From the NCBI GenBank assembly GCA_025352345.1, contig JANXTP010000127.1, forward strand, positions 1-14,510: a DNA stretch of 14,510 bases. Direction: 5' to 3'. The notes beneath the pieces are model-generated. The model worked only from the letters and a program-made list of their open reading frames with translations. It searched no databases and had not been told where the DNA came from. The stretch comes from Burkholderiales bacterium (GTDB taxonomy: Bacteria; Pseudomonadota; Gammaproteobacteria; Burkholderiales; Burkholderiaceae_C). Positions 7,228 to 12,670 of this stretch are shown piece after piece. How positions within the stretch are numbered: position 1 is the stretch's first letter; each line of letters opens with the position of its first letter. A program made the translations under genes and the position numbers.

Positions 7228-8538
7228 GTGGCAACCAACGCAAACCAATTGGCCAAAAGTGGCAAATTTGGAGACCTGCGTCGGCGCCTGACCTTCCTGC
7301 TGCTGGCGCTGGTGGTCTATCGCATGGGGGCGCACATTCCGGTCCCCGGCATCGACCCGAATCAGCTCGCGCAACTGTTCAAAGGCCAGCAGGGCGGCAT
7401 CCTCAGCCTGTTCAACATGTTCTCGGGCGGCGCGCTGTCGCGGTTCACTGTGTTCGCACTGGGTATCATGCCGTATATCTCGGCGTCGATCATCATGCAG
7501 CTGATGACCTACGTCGTGCCGACGCTGGAAGCCTTGAAAAAGGAAGGTGAAGGCGGTCGCCGGAAGATCACGCAGTACACACGCTATGGCACGCTGGGAC
7601 TGGCCATTTTCCAGTCGCTGGGCATCGCGATTGCGCTCGAAGGTTCGCAGGGGCTGGTGATTTCGCCCGGCTTTGGGTTCCGCATGACGACTGTCGTCAG
7701 TCTGGTGGCCGGCACGATGTTCCTGATGTGGCTGGGTGAGCAGATCACCGAGAGGGGTCTGGGCAACGGCATTTCGATACTGATCTTCGCCGGCATTGCC
7801 GCCGGTTTGCCGAATGCTATTGGCGGGCTGATCGAGCTGGTCAACACCGGATCGATGAGCCCGGTGGCCTGCTTGTTCATCCTGGTCGTGGTCGCTGCCG
7901 TGACTTTCGTTGTGGTTTTCGTCGAACGAGGCCAGCGCAAGATACTGGTCAATTACGCGAAGCGCCAAGTCGGCAACAAGGTCTACGGTGGTCAGTCGTC
8001 ACACCTGCCGCTGAAGCTGAACATGTCCGGTGTGATCCCGCCGATCTTTGCATCGTCGATCATTCTGTTGCCGGCCACCGTCGTGGGATGGTTCGCCACC
8101 GGTGACGGCTTGCGCTGGTTGAAAGACCTGGCTGGCCTGTTGTCGCCAGGCCAGCCGATCTATGTGCTGCTGTACGCCACCGCGATCATCTTCTTCTGCT
8201 TCTTCTACACGGCGCTGGTGTTCAACAGCCGTGAGACGGCGGATAACCTAAAGAAGAGCGGCGCCTTCATTCCGGGCATCCGCCCAGGGGATCAAACGGC
8301 CAAGCACATCGACCGCATTTTGTCGCGTTTGACTTTGGCCGGAGCCATCTACATCACGGCAGTGTGTTTGCTGCCTGAATTTCTGGTGTTGAAGTACAAC
8401 GTTCCGTTTTACTTTGGCGGTACTTCGCTGCTGATCATCGTGGTGGTGACGATGGACTTCTGGGCGCAGGTGCAAAGTTATGTACAGAGCCAGCAGTACG
8501 AATCGTTGCTGAAGAAAGCGAATTTCAAACCGAGCTGA
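7228..8538 (+). CDS. secY: Protein translocase subunit SecY
   Basis: SecY is the channel of the SecYEG translocon in the inner membrane; it passes unfolded proteins from SecA or the ribosome. The 436 residues (E. coli 443) fit the ten-helix SecY fold. TM1 is at about residues 21-36, the plug around 58-70 (GGILSLFNMFSGGAL) and TM2 at about 72-97. The cytosolic loop ERGQRKILVNYAKR is at about 233-246. The loop IPGIRPGDQTAKHI at about 348-361 carries the conserved arginine used in ribosome and SecA contact. The start is GTG, matching the family start before SGKFGDLRRRL. No strong ribosome binding site is seen, so coupling to rplO is likely. Confidence 0.98.
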   Translation: MATNANQLAKSGKFGDLRRRLTFLLLALVVYRMGAHIPVPGIDPNQLAQLFKGQQGGILSLFNMFSGGALSRFTVFALGIMPYISASIIMQLMTYVVPTLEALKKEGEGGRRKITQYTRYGTLGLAIFQSLGIAIALEGSQGLVISPGFGFRMTTVVSLVAGTMFLMWLGEQITERGLGNGISILIFAGIAAGLPNAIGGLIELVNTGSMSPVACLFILVVVAAVTFVVVFVERGQRKILVNYAKRQVGNKVYGGQSSHLPLKLNMSGVIPPIFASSIILLPATVVGWFATGDGLRWLKDLAGLLSPGQPIYVLLYATAIIFFCFFYTALVFNSRETADNLKKSGAFIPGIRPGDQTAKHIDRILSRLTLAGAIYITAVCLLPEFLVLKYNVPFYFGGTSLLIIVVVTMDFWAQVQSYVQSQQYESLLKKANFKPS

Positions 8539-8589
8539 TCGGCACGGCCTGCGGGCCCTGGCGATGAGCGGAGTCACTTATCGGACCGC

Positions 8590-8808
8590 ATGGCGAAAGA
8601 CGACGTTATTCAGATGCAGGGGGAGATTCTTGAGAATCTTCCCAATGCGACTTTCCGGGTCAAGCTGGAGAACGGGCACATCGTGCTGGGACACATTTCG
8701 GGAAAGATGCGCATGCATTACATCCGGATATTGCCCGGTGACAAGGTGACCGTTGAACTCACGCCTTACGACCTGAGTCGCGCGCGAATTGTGTTCAGGG
8801 CCAAGTAG
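8590..8808 (+). CDS. infA: Translation initiation factor IF-1
   Basis: IF-1 is a small OB-fold protein that occupies the 30S A site during initiation and works with IF-2, IF-3 and initiator tRNA. The 72 residues equal the usual length. The core VIQMQGEILENLPNATFRVKL (residues 5 onward), the motif GHISGKMRMHYIRILPGDKV and the end YDLSRARIVFRAK identify it. A short GGA lies four bases before the ATG, a weak site. Its position between secY and rpmJ differs from E. coli, where infA lies elsewhere, and is known from betaproteobacteria. A 7-pair hairpin spans its stop codon. Confidence 0.98.
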   Translation: MAKDDVIQMQGEILENLPNATFRVKLENGHIVLGHISGKMRMHYIRILPGDKVTVELTPYDLSRARIVFRAK

Positions 8809-8814
8809 GCCCTG
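8796..8814 (+). other. Hairpin spanning the infA stop codon
   Basis: CAGGGCC (8796-8802) pairs perfectly with GGCCCTG (8808-8814) around AAGTA, and the infA TAG (8806-8808) lies in the loop and the first paired base. No T-run follows, so it is unlikely to terminate transcription. It could act as an mRNA stability or processing element. Confidence 0.4.
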
Positions 8815-8841
8815 CGGTCAGAAAGATTTATTCAGTCAGTG

Positions 8842-8868
8842 CTGAGACAGCCCGATCGGGCTCAGGAG
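8842..8868 (+). promoter_or_regulatory. Hairpin touching the rpmJ ribosome binding site
   Basis: The 14-base palindrome AGCCCGATCGGGCT (8849-8862) forms a stem with a GATC loop. An outer CTGA (8842-8845) can pair with TCAG (8862-8865), which would cover the first bases of the AGGAG (8864-8868) of rpmJ. The pairings are seen directly; an effect on rpmJ translation is inferred. Confidence 0.35.
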
Positions 8869-8873
8869 AACCT

Positions 8874-8987
8874 ATGAAAGTTGCAGCGTCAGTCAAAAAA
8901 ATGTGCCGGAACTGCAAAGTCATCCGTCGCAAAGGTGTGGTTCGCGTGATCTGTACCGATCCGCGGCACAAACAGCGTCAAGGCTGA
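8874..8987 (+). CDS. rpmJ: 50S ribosomal protein L36 (zinc-binding form)
   Basis: L36 is the smallest 50S protein and organises rRNA near the base of the L7/L12 stalk. This 37-residue gene starts MKVAASVKKMCRNCKVIRR. It carries the complete zinc site Cys11, Cys14, Cys27 and His32, so it is the zinc-binding form. In many bacteria a zinc-free paralogue replaces that form when zinc is scarce; none is present here. AGGAG at 8864-8868 lies five bases before the ATG, partly within reach of an upstream hairpin. It opens the group rpmJ-rpsM-rpsK. Confidence 0.97.
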   Translation: MKVAASVKKMCRNCKVIRRKGVVRVICTDPRHKQRQG

Positions 8988-9023
8988 TTCAGCGCTTCGA
9001 CCACAAGACATTAGAGGAAGCCC

Positions 9024-9389
9024 ATGGCACGCATCGCTGGTATCAACATTCCGCCGCACAAGCACGCAGAGATCGGTCTGACATCCATTTACGGCGTCGG
9101 GCGCACCACGGCGCAGAAGATTTGCGTCAACAGCGGCGTGCCGTTCGACCGCAAGATCAAGGACCTGACCGACACTGACCTCGAGCGCATCCGCGACGAG
9201 ATCGGCCGTCTGACAATCGAAGGCGATCTGCGCCGCGAGATGTCGATCAACATCAAGCGCCTGATGGACCTCGGTTGCTACCGTGGCTTCCGCCATCGCC
9301 GCGGCCTGCCGGTGCGCGGTCAGCGCACCAAGACAAACGCGCGCACCCGCAAGGGCCCGCGCAAGTCTGGCGCCCTGGTCAAGAAGTGA
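9024..9389 (+). CDS. rpsM: 30S ribosomal protein S13
   Basis: S13 sits at the top of the 30S head, bridges to the 50S subunit, and its tail touches the P-site tRNA. The 121 residues (E. coli 118) contain MARIAGINIPPHKHAEIGL, a helix-hairpin-helix-like IYGVGRTTAQKIC, and the basic C-terminus RGQRTKTNARTRKGPRK. AGAGGAAG precedes the ATG. In E. coli the S4-binding pseudoknot of the alpha operon lies before rpsM. Here the 36-base spacer before rpsM is too short to show one clearly, and the structured spacer lies before rpsD instead. Confidence 0.98.
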   Translation: MARIAGINIPPHKHAEIGLTSIYGVGRTTAQKICVNSGVPFDRKIKDLTDTDLERIRDEIGRLTIEGDLRREMSINIKRLMDLGCYRGFRHRRGLPVRGQRTKTNARTRKGPRKSGALVKK

Positions 9390-9429
9390 TTGCAGACGCC
9401 TGACAGCACCCGTTTAAGAAAGAATCGAC

Positions 9430-9831
9430 ATGGCAAAAGCACCCAATACCGCCGCACAGCGTGTGCGCAAGAAAGTCCGCAAGAACGTGGCCGATGGCAT
9501 CGCGCACGTGCACGCTTCTTTCAACAACACCATCATCACCATCACCGATCGCCAGGGTGGCGCTCTGTCATGGGCTTCGAGTGGTGGCCAGGGCTTCAAG
9601 GGCTCGCGCAAGAGCACGCCGTTCGCCGCACAGGTCGCCGCCGAAGTGGCCGGGCGCGCTGCGCAGGAACAAGGCATCAAGAACCTCGACGTGCGTATCA
9701 AGGGCCCAGGCCCGGGTCGCGAATCGTCGGTGCGTGCGCTGGCTTCGCTCGGCATCCGCATCAACCTGATTTCCGATGTGACGCCGGTGCCGCACAACGG
9801 CTGCCGTCCGCAAAAGCGCCGTCGCATCTGA
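9430..9831 (+). CDS. rpsK: 30S ribosomal protein S11
   Basis: S11 lies on the 30S platform by the Shine-Dalgarno helix and the E site. The 133 residues (E. coli 129) show NVADGIAHVHASFNNTIITI, GGQGFKGSRKSTPFAAQ and IKGPGPGRESSVRAL. The end HNGCRPQKRRRI keeps the Asn123-Gly124 pair that matches the isoaspartate site of E. coli S11, while the usual second Pro of CRPPKRRRV is Gln. AAGAAAGA serves as a modest ribosome binding site. An intrinsic terminator begins 14 bases after the stop. Confidence 0.98.
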   Translation: MAKAPNTAAQRVRKKVRKNVADGIAHVHASFNNTIITITDRQGGALSWASSGGQGFKGSRKSTPFAAQVAAEVAGRAAQEQGIKNLDVRIKGPGPGRESSVRALASLGIRINLISDVTPVPHNGCRPQKRRRI

Positions 9832-9845
9832 GTCGAATCGAACCT

Positions 9846-9883
9846 TGTCGGCGCTGCTTTCGGGCAACGCCGACATTTTTGTT
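9846..9883 (+). terminator. Intrinsic terminator after rpsK
   Basis: TGTCGGCG (9846-9853) pairs perfectly with CGCCGACA (9868-9875). Inside, TGC (9855-9857) can pair with GCA (9864-9866, reading GCA), and the stem is followed directly by TTTTTGTT (9876-9883). This is the classical layout of a Rho-independent terminator. It lies inside what is usually one alpha-operon transcript, so it would at least partly separate rpmJ-rpsM-rpsK from rpsD-rpoA-rplQ. Confidence 0.75.
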
Positions 9884-9919
9884 GGGATCGGGTGAAGTTC
9901 TGTTTCACCTGTCTCCCAG

Positions 9920-9948
9920 TTAAGCCCACCGTCTGAGCGCCCAATAAC
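9920..9948 (+). promoter_or_regulatory. Possible weak promoter before rpsD
   Basis: TTAAGC (9920-9925) and AATAAC (9943-9948) are spaced by 17 bases and match the sigma70 consensus at three and four of six positions. It is the best candidate I found between the rpsK terminator and rpsD. A promoter is needed there if the terminator is efficient. The match is weak and may be chance. Confidence 0.22.
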
Positions 9949-9973
9949 AACACTCGCCAGACTCGCGCAAGCG

Positions 9974-10018
9974 GCTGTGATGACACACAGCGACCTGCGT
10001 CAGATCGTCATCTAAGGA
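9974..10018 (+). promoter_or_regulatory. Candidate pseudoknot leader at the rpsD ribosome binding site
   Basis: GCTGTG (9974-9979) pairs with CACAGC (9986-9991), leaving the loop ATGACA. The loop bases ATGAC (9980-9984) are complementary to GTCAT (10007-10011), which ends two bases before AAGGA (10014-10018), the rpsD ribosome binding site. This is the arrangement of an H-type pseudoknot. Opening the innermost pair of stem 1 gives a one-base crossing loop, which relieves the strain. A longer GATGAC/GTCATC pairing (9979-9984 with 10007-10012) could compete with stem 1. S4, the rpsD product, autoregulates its operon through mRNA structure in E. coli. The pairings are seen; function is inferred. 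Confidence 0.4.
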
Positions 10019-10024
10019 ATCAAC

Positions 10025-10648
10025 GTGGCACGTTACCTCGGTCCCAAAGCGAAACTGTCCCGCCGCGAAGGCACGGACCTGTTTCTCAAGAGCGCCCGCC
10101 GCCCGATCGGCGACAAGGCTAAGTTCGACAGCAAGCCTGGCCAGCACGGCCGCACCTCCGGCTCGCGCACCTCGGACTTCGGTCTGCAACTGCGTGAAAA
10201 GCAGAAGGTCAAGCGCATGTATGGCGTGCTGGAGCGTCAGTTCCGCCGCTACTTCGCCGAAGCCGAGCGCCGCAAGGGCAACACCGGCGCTAACCTGCTG
10301 ACGCTGCTGGAATCGCGCCTGGACAATGTCGTCTACCGCATGGGCTTCGGCTCAACCCGCGCCGAAGCACGGCAGCTGGTGTCGCACAAGTCGATCACTG
10401 TCAATGGCGGCGTGGTCAACATCGCGTCTTACAGCGTCAAGGTCGGGGATGCAGTCAGCGTCCGCGAAAAAGCCAAGAAGCAGTTGCGCATCGCCGACTC
10501 GCTGAAGCTGGCCGAAACGATCGGTTTGCCGGCCTGGATCCAGGTCGATGCCTCCAAGATGGAAGGCGTGTTCAAGAAGACACCGGAGCGCGACGAGTTG
10601 AGCGCCGACATCAAGGAAGCGTTGATCGTCGAACTGTATTCACGCTGA
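10025..10648 (+). CDS. rpsD: 30S ribosomal protein S4 (zinc-free form)
   Basis: S4 starts assembly of the 30S body, lines the mRNA entry tunnel and in E. coli represses its own operon and affects Rho-independent antitermination. The 207 residues (E. coli 206) start from GTG, giving VARYLGPKAKLSRREGTDLFL. They include GQHGRTSGSRTSDFGLQLREKQ-type sequence and the S4 RNA-binding domain around residues 97-157 (ESRLDNVVYRMGFGSTRAEA). The N-terminal domain has no cysteines, so there is no zinc site. AAGGA lies six bases before the GTG. It is preceded by a 193-base spacer with a terminator and a possible pseudoknot, unlike the tight spacing elsewhere. Confidence 0.98.
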   Translation: MARYLGPKAKLSRREGTDLFLKSARRPIGDKAKFDSKPGQHGRTSGSRTSDFGLQLREKQKVKRMYGVLERQFRRYFAEAERRKGNTGANLLTLLESRLDNVVYRMGFGSTRAEARQLVSHKSITVNGGVVNIASYSVKVGDAVSVREKAKKQLRIADSLKLAETIGLPAWIQVDASKMEGVFKKTPERDELSADIKEALIVELYSR

Positions 10649-10651
10649 TCC

Positions 10652-10780
10652 GGTGGCGGCGCAGGCCGCAGATCGTTGTTGATCTGCAGCCGTCGCCACC
10701 CCAGGTATTTCCCGAGATCGGTGTTGACAGGTGTTGCCAGCACCGACGGGTCCATCAGCCTTATCGGCGTAATGAGCCGA
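10652..10780 (+). promoter_or_regulatory. Structured rpsD-rpoA spacer with three stem-loops
   Basis: Stem-loop 1 is long: GGTGGCG (10652-10658) pairs with CGCCACC (10694-10700), GGC (10664-10666) with GCC (10689-10691), and GCAGATC (10668-10674) with GATCTGC (10681-10687) around GTTGTT. Stem-loop 2 pairs 10718-10726 with 10738-10746 (nine pairs, one G-U). Stem-loop 3 pairs TCGGC (10764-10768) with GCCGA (10776-10780). No T-run follows any stem. A near-perfect 10-base tandem repeat, GTGTTGACAG / GTGTTGCCAG, lies at 10721-10740. The spacer could be a leader controlling rpoA or an mRNA processing region. Confidence 0.5.
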
Positions 10781-10801
10781 GGGTATTGAAAGAAAGACCG
10801 A

Positions 10802-11788
10802 ATGCAAACGAACTTGCTCAAGCCCAAAGCCATCCACGTAGAACCCCTCGCGCTCAACCGTGCCAAGGTCACGCTTGAGCCCTTCGAGCGTGGTTACGGG
10901 CACACCCTGGGCAACGCCCTGCGCCGTGTGTTGCTGTCGTCGATGGTCGGTTATGCGCCGACCGAAGTGACCATTGCCGGCGTGTTGCACGAGTACTCGA
11001 CGATCGACGGCGTTCAGGAAGATGTCGTTCACATCATGCTGAACCTGAAGGGCGTTGTGTTCCGCCTGCACAACCGCGACGAAGTCACGCTGGTGCTGCG
11101 CAAGGACGGCGAAGGCCCGGTCACGGCCGGCGACATTCAGACGCCCCACGACGTCGAGATCATCAACCCGAACCACGTGATCGCGAACCTGTCGCAAGGC
11201 GGCAAGCTCGACATGCAGATCAAGGTCGAGAAGGGCCGTGGCTATGTGCCGGGCAACCTGCGTCGCTTCGGTGATGAGCCGACCAAGTCGATCGGCCGCA
11301 TCGTGCTCGATGCCTCGTTCTCCCCCGTGGCTCGCGTGAGCTACACCGTCGAGAGTGCCCGTGTCGAGCAGCGCACCGACCTCGACAAGCTGGTGATGGA
11401 GATCAATACCAACGGCGCCATCTCGCCGGAAGAAGCGATCCGCGCCTCGGCGAAGATTCTGGTCGAGCAGCTGGCGGTGTTCGCGCAGCTGGAAAACAGC
11501 GAAATCGCTGCCTTCAACGAGCCGCAGAGCCGCAATACGCAGTTCGATCCGATCCTGCTGCGGCCGGTTGACGAGCTTGAGTTGACGGTGCGTTCGGCGA
11601 ACTGCCTGAAGGCCGAGAACATCTACTACATCGGCGACCTGATCCAGCGCACAGAAACCGAGCTGCTGAAGACGCCGAACCTGGGTCGCAAGTCGCTCAA
11701 CGAAATCAAGGAAGTGCTGGCGTCGCGTGGTTTGACGCTGGGTGGGCGGCTCGAGAACTGGCCACCGCAAGGGTTGGACAAGCGGTAA
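10802..11788 (+). CDS. rpoA: DNA-directed RNA polymerase subunit alpha
   Basis: The alpha subunit dimerises to start RNA polymerase assembly and binds UP elements and activators through its C-terminal domain. The 328 residues (E. coli 329) hold the N-terminal domain (to about residue 230) with LEPFERGYGHTLGNALRRVLL. A linker follows, then the C-terminal domain with RPVDELELTVRSANCLKAEN and TPNLGRKSLNEIKEVL. Arg264 corresponds to the DNA-binding Arg265 of E. coli. The ATG is preceded only by an AAAGAAAG stretch, a modest ribosome binding site, after a strongly structured 153-base spacer. Confidence 0.98.
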   Translation: MQTNLLKPKAIHVEPLALNRAKVTLEPFERGYGHTLGNALRRVLLSSMVGYAPTEVTIAGVLHEYSTIDGVQEDVVHIMLNLKGVVFRLHNRDEVTLVLRKDGEGPVTAGDIQTPHDVEIINPNHVIANLSQGGKLDMQIKVEKGRGYVPGNLRRFGDEPTKSIGRIVLDASFSPVARVSYTVESARVEQRTDLDKLVMEINTNGAISPEEAIRASAKILVEQLAVFAQLENSEIAAFNEPQSRNTQFDPILLRPVDELELTVRSANCLKAENIYYIGDLIQRTETELLKTPNLGRKSLNEIKEVLASRGLTLGGRLENWPPQGLDKR

Positions 11789-11807
11789 CGCTGCGTCAAA
11801 CCGTCGA

Positions 11808-11901
11808 GGCAGCCTGCAGGCCGCCATCGCAGATGACAAACGCGCTGCGCTTTCGGGCGCACGCGTTTGATCACCACCCCCAGTACCTGACACGGCTGGG
11901 G
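11808..11901 (+). other. Structured rpoA-rplQ spacer with three stem-loops
   Basis: Three stems are visible. A short one pairs 11808-11814 with 11819-11825 with one mismatch. The main one is CAAACGCG (11837-11844) with CGCGTTTG (11862-11869), extended inside by TGCGC (11846-11850) with GCGCA (11857-11861) around TTTCGG. A third is CCCCAG (11878-11883) with CTGGGG (11896-11901). The main stem is followed by only three T residues within the stem and then GATCACC, so it is a poor terminator. It may stabilise or divide the rpoA and rplQ parts of the message. Confidence 0.45.
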
Positions 11902-11932
11902 TTCATAAGTCAGTCAAAAAAGGACATACACC

Positions 11933-12328
11933 ATGCGTCACCGTCACGGACTCCGCAAACTCAACCGCACGTCGTCACACCGCCTGGCGATGCTGCGCAA
12001 CATGTGCAATTCGCTGCTGCAGCACGAGGCCATCAAGACCACGGTGCCGAAAGCCAAGGAGCTGCGCCGCGTCGTCGAGCCGCTGATCACGCTCGCCAAG
12101 GAACCGACGCTGGCCAACCGCCGCCTGGCGTTTGACCGCACCCGCGACCGCGACATCGTCACCAAGCTGTTCAACGTGCTGGGCCCGCGCTACAAGGCGC
12201 GCCCGGGCGGCTACACCCGCATCCTGAAGATGGGCTTCCGCATTGGCGACAACGCGCCGATGGCCTTCGTCGAGTTGGTCGATCGCCCTGATGCGGCGGC
12301 CACAGAAGGCGCCGAGTCGGCCGAATAA
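11933..12328 (+). CDS. rplQ: 50S ribosomal protein L17
   Basis: L17 binds 23S rRNA near the tunnel exit on the 50S surface. The 131 residues (E. coli 127) start MRHRHGLRKLNRTSSHRLAM and continue with RNMCNSLLQHEAIKTTVPKA. RPGGYTRILKMGFRIGDNA and FVELVDRP follow. The last 15 or so residues are an alanine- and glutamate-rich tail. AAAAAAGGA precedes the ATG. It is the last protein gene of the superoperon; the initiator tRNA gene follows 65 bases later. Confidence 0.98.
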   Translation: MRHRHGLRKLNRTSSHRLAMLRNMCNSLLQHEAIKTTVPKAKELRRVVEPLITLAKEPTLANRRLAFDRTRDRDIVTKLFNVLGPRYKARPGGYTRILKMGFRIGDNAPMAFVELVDRPDAAATEGAESAE

Positions 12329-12338
12329 CAGACACATA

Positions 12339-12372
12339 GACTCGCCGAATCTCACCGCAAAGCGGGCGAGTC
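12339..12372 (+). other. Stem-loop between rplQ and tRNA-fMet
   Basis: GACTCGCC (12339-12346) pairs perfectly with GGCGAGTC (12365-12372) around an 18-base loop that has a small CGC/GCG pairing of its own. The bases after it (GGTTATAGTC) have no T-run, so it is not a good terminator. It may slow or process the transcript, or leave rplQ and the tRNA joined on one RNA. Confidence 0.45.
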
Positions 12373-12375
12373 GGT

Positions 12376-12381
12376 TATAGT
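12376..12381 (+). promoter_or_regulatory. Possible -10 element of tRNA-fMet
   Basis: TATAGT matches the -10 consensus at five of six bases and lies 12 bases before the tRNA, so transcription could start around 12388. No good -35 is found 16-18 bases upstream, because that region lies in the loop of a stem-loop. The tRNA may therefore have a weak promoter of its own, or depend on read-through from rplQ. Confidence 0.35.
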
Positions 12382-12393
12382 CACAGGCTCAGT

Positions 12394-12470
<77 letters not shown>

Positions 12471-12496
12471 CAGGTCTACGCGGCCCAACGCCGCAG

Positions 12497-12531
12497 CAAA
12501 ACGCCAACCCACCGGTTGGCGTTTTGTTTTT
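12497..12531 (+). terminator. Strong intrinsic terminator, usable on both strands
   Basis: A perfect 13-pair stem, 12497-12509 with 12514-12526, encloses the loop CACC and is followed by TTTTT (12527-12531). Because the stem begins CAAAA and ends TTTTG, the minus strand also ends in a T-run after the same hairpin. It would thus close both the rplQ-tRNA transcript and the convergent minus-strand transcript of the AerR-like gene. Confidence 0.9.
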
Positions 12532-12539
12532 GAGCCTGC

Positions 12540-12560
12540 TGTAGGAGCCAGCATGCTTGC
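12540..12560. repeat. REP-like sequence (single, degenerate copy)
   Basis: TGTAGGAGCCAGCATGCTTGC resembles the repetitive extragenic palindromes known from Pseudomonas and relatives, which begin GTAGGAGC and continue into an imperfect palindrome ending TTGC. GCCAGC and GCTTGC can pair with one mismatch around the AT centre. Only one copy is in the window, and the palindrome is degenerate, so this is a resemblance and not proof. Confidence 0.3.
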
Positions 12561-12616
12561 ACGTCGCTGCGACTCAGTGATTGCTTGTCTCTTTGGCGAG
12601 CAACAGATCTGCGTGG

Positions 12617-12658
12617 CCGATAAACGCGCCGCGCTGCCGCCGATTGGCGCGGCATCGG
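12617..12658 (-). other. GC-rich stem-loop beyond the AerR-like stop codon
   Basis: GCCGCGC (12628-12634) pairs with GCGCGGC (12647-12653), extended by CCGAT (12617-12621) with ATCGG (12654-12658) across a six-base bulge. It starts 12 bases beyond the minus-strand stop codon. On the minus strand only TTTA, in the bulge, follows the inner stem. It may protect the 3' end of the message or give weak termination before the stronger terminator at 12497-12531. A second small stem (12581-12587 with 12597-12603) lies nearby. Confidence 0.35.
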
Positions 12659-12670
12659 GAGTCGCGCTCG

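Noticed and set aside
10724..10729. Perfect TTGACA as an rpoA promoter
   Set aside because: No acceptable -10 hexamer lies at 16-19 bases, and the hexamer is part of a tandem repeat and a stem-loop.
10640..11893. Minus-strand open frame of 417 codons opposite rpoA
   Set aside because: It is antisense to the fully conserved rpoA and has no family features; such frames are expected opposite GC-rich genes.
11887..11909. CTGACA and CATAAG as an rplQ promoter
   Set aside because: The spacing is only 11 bases, too short for sigma70.
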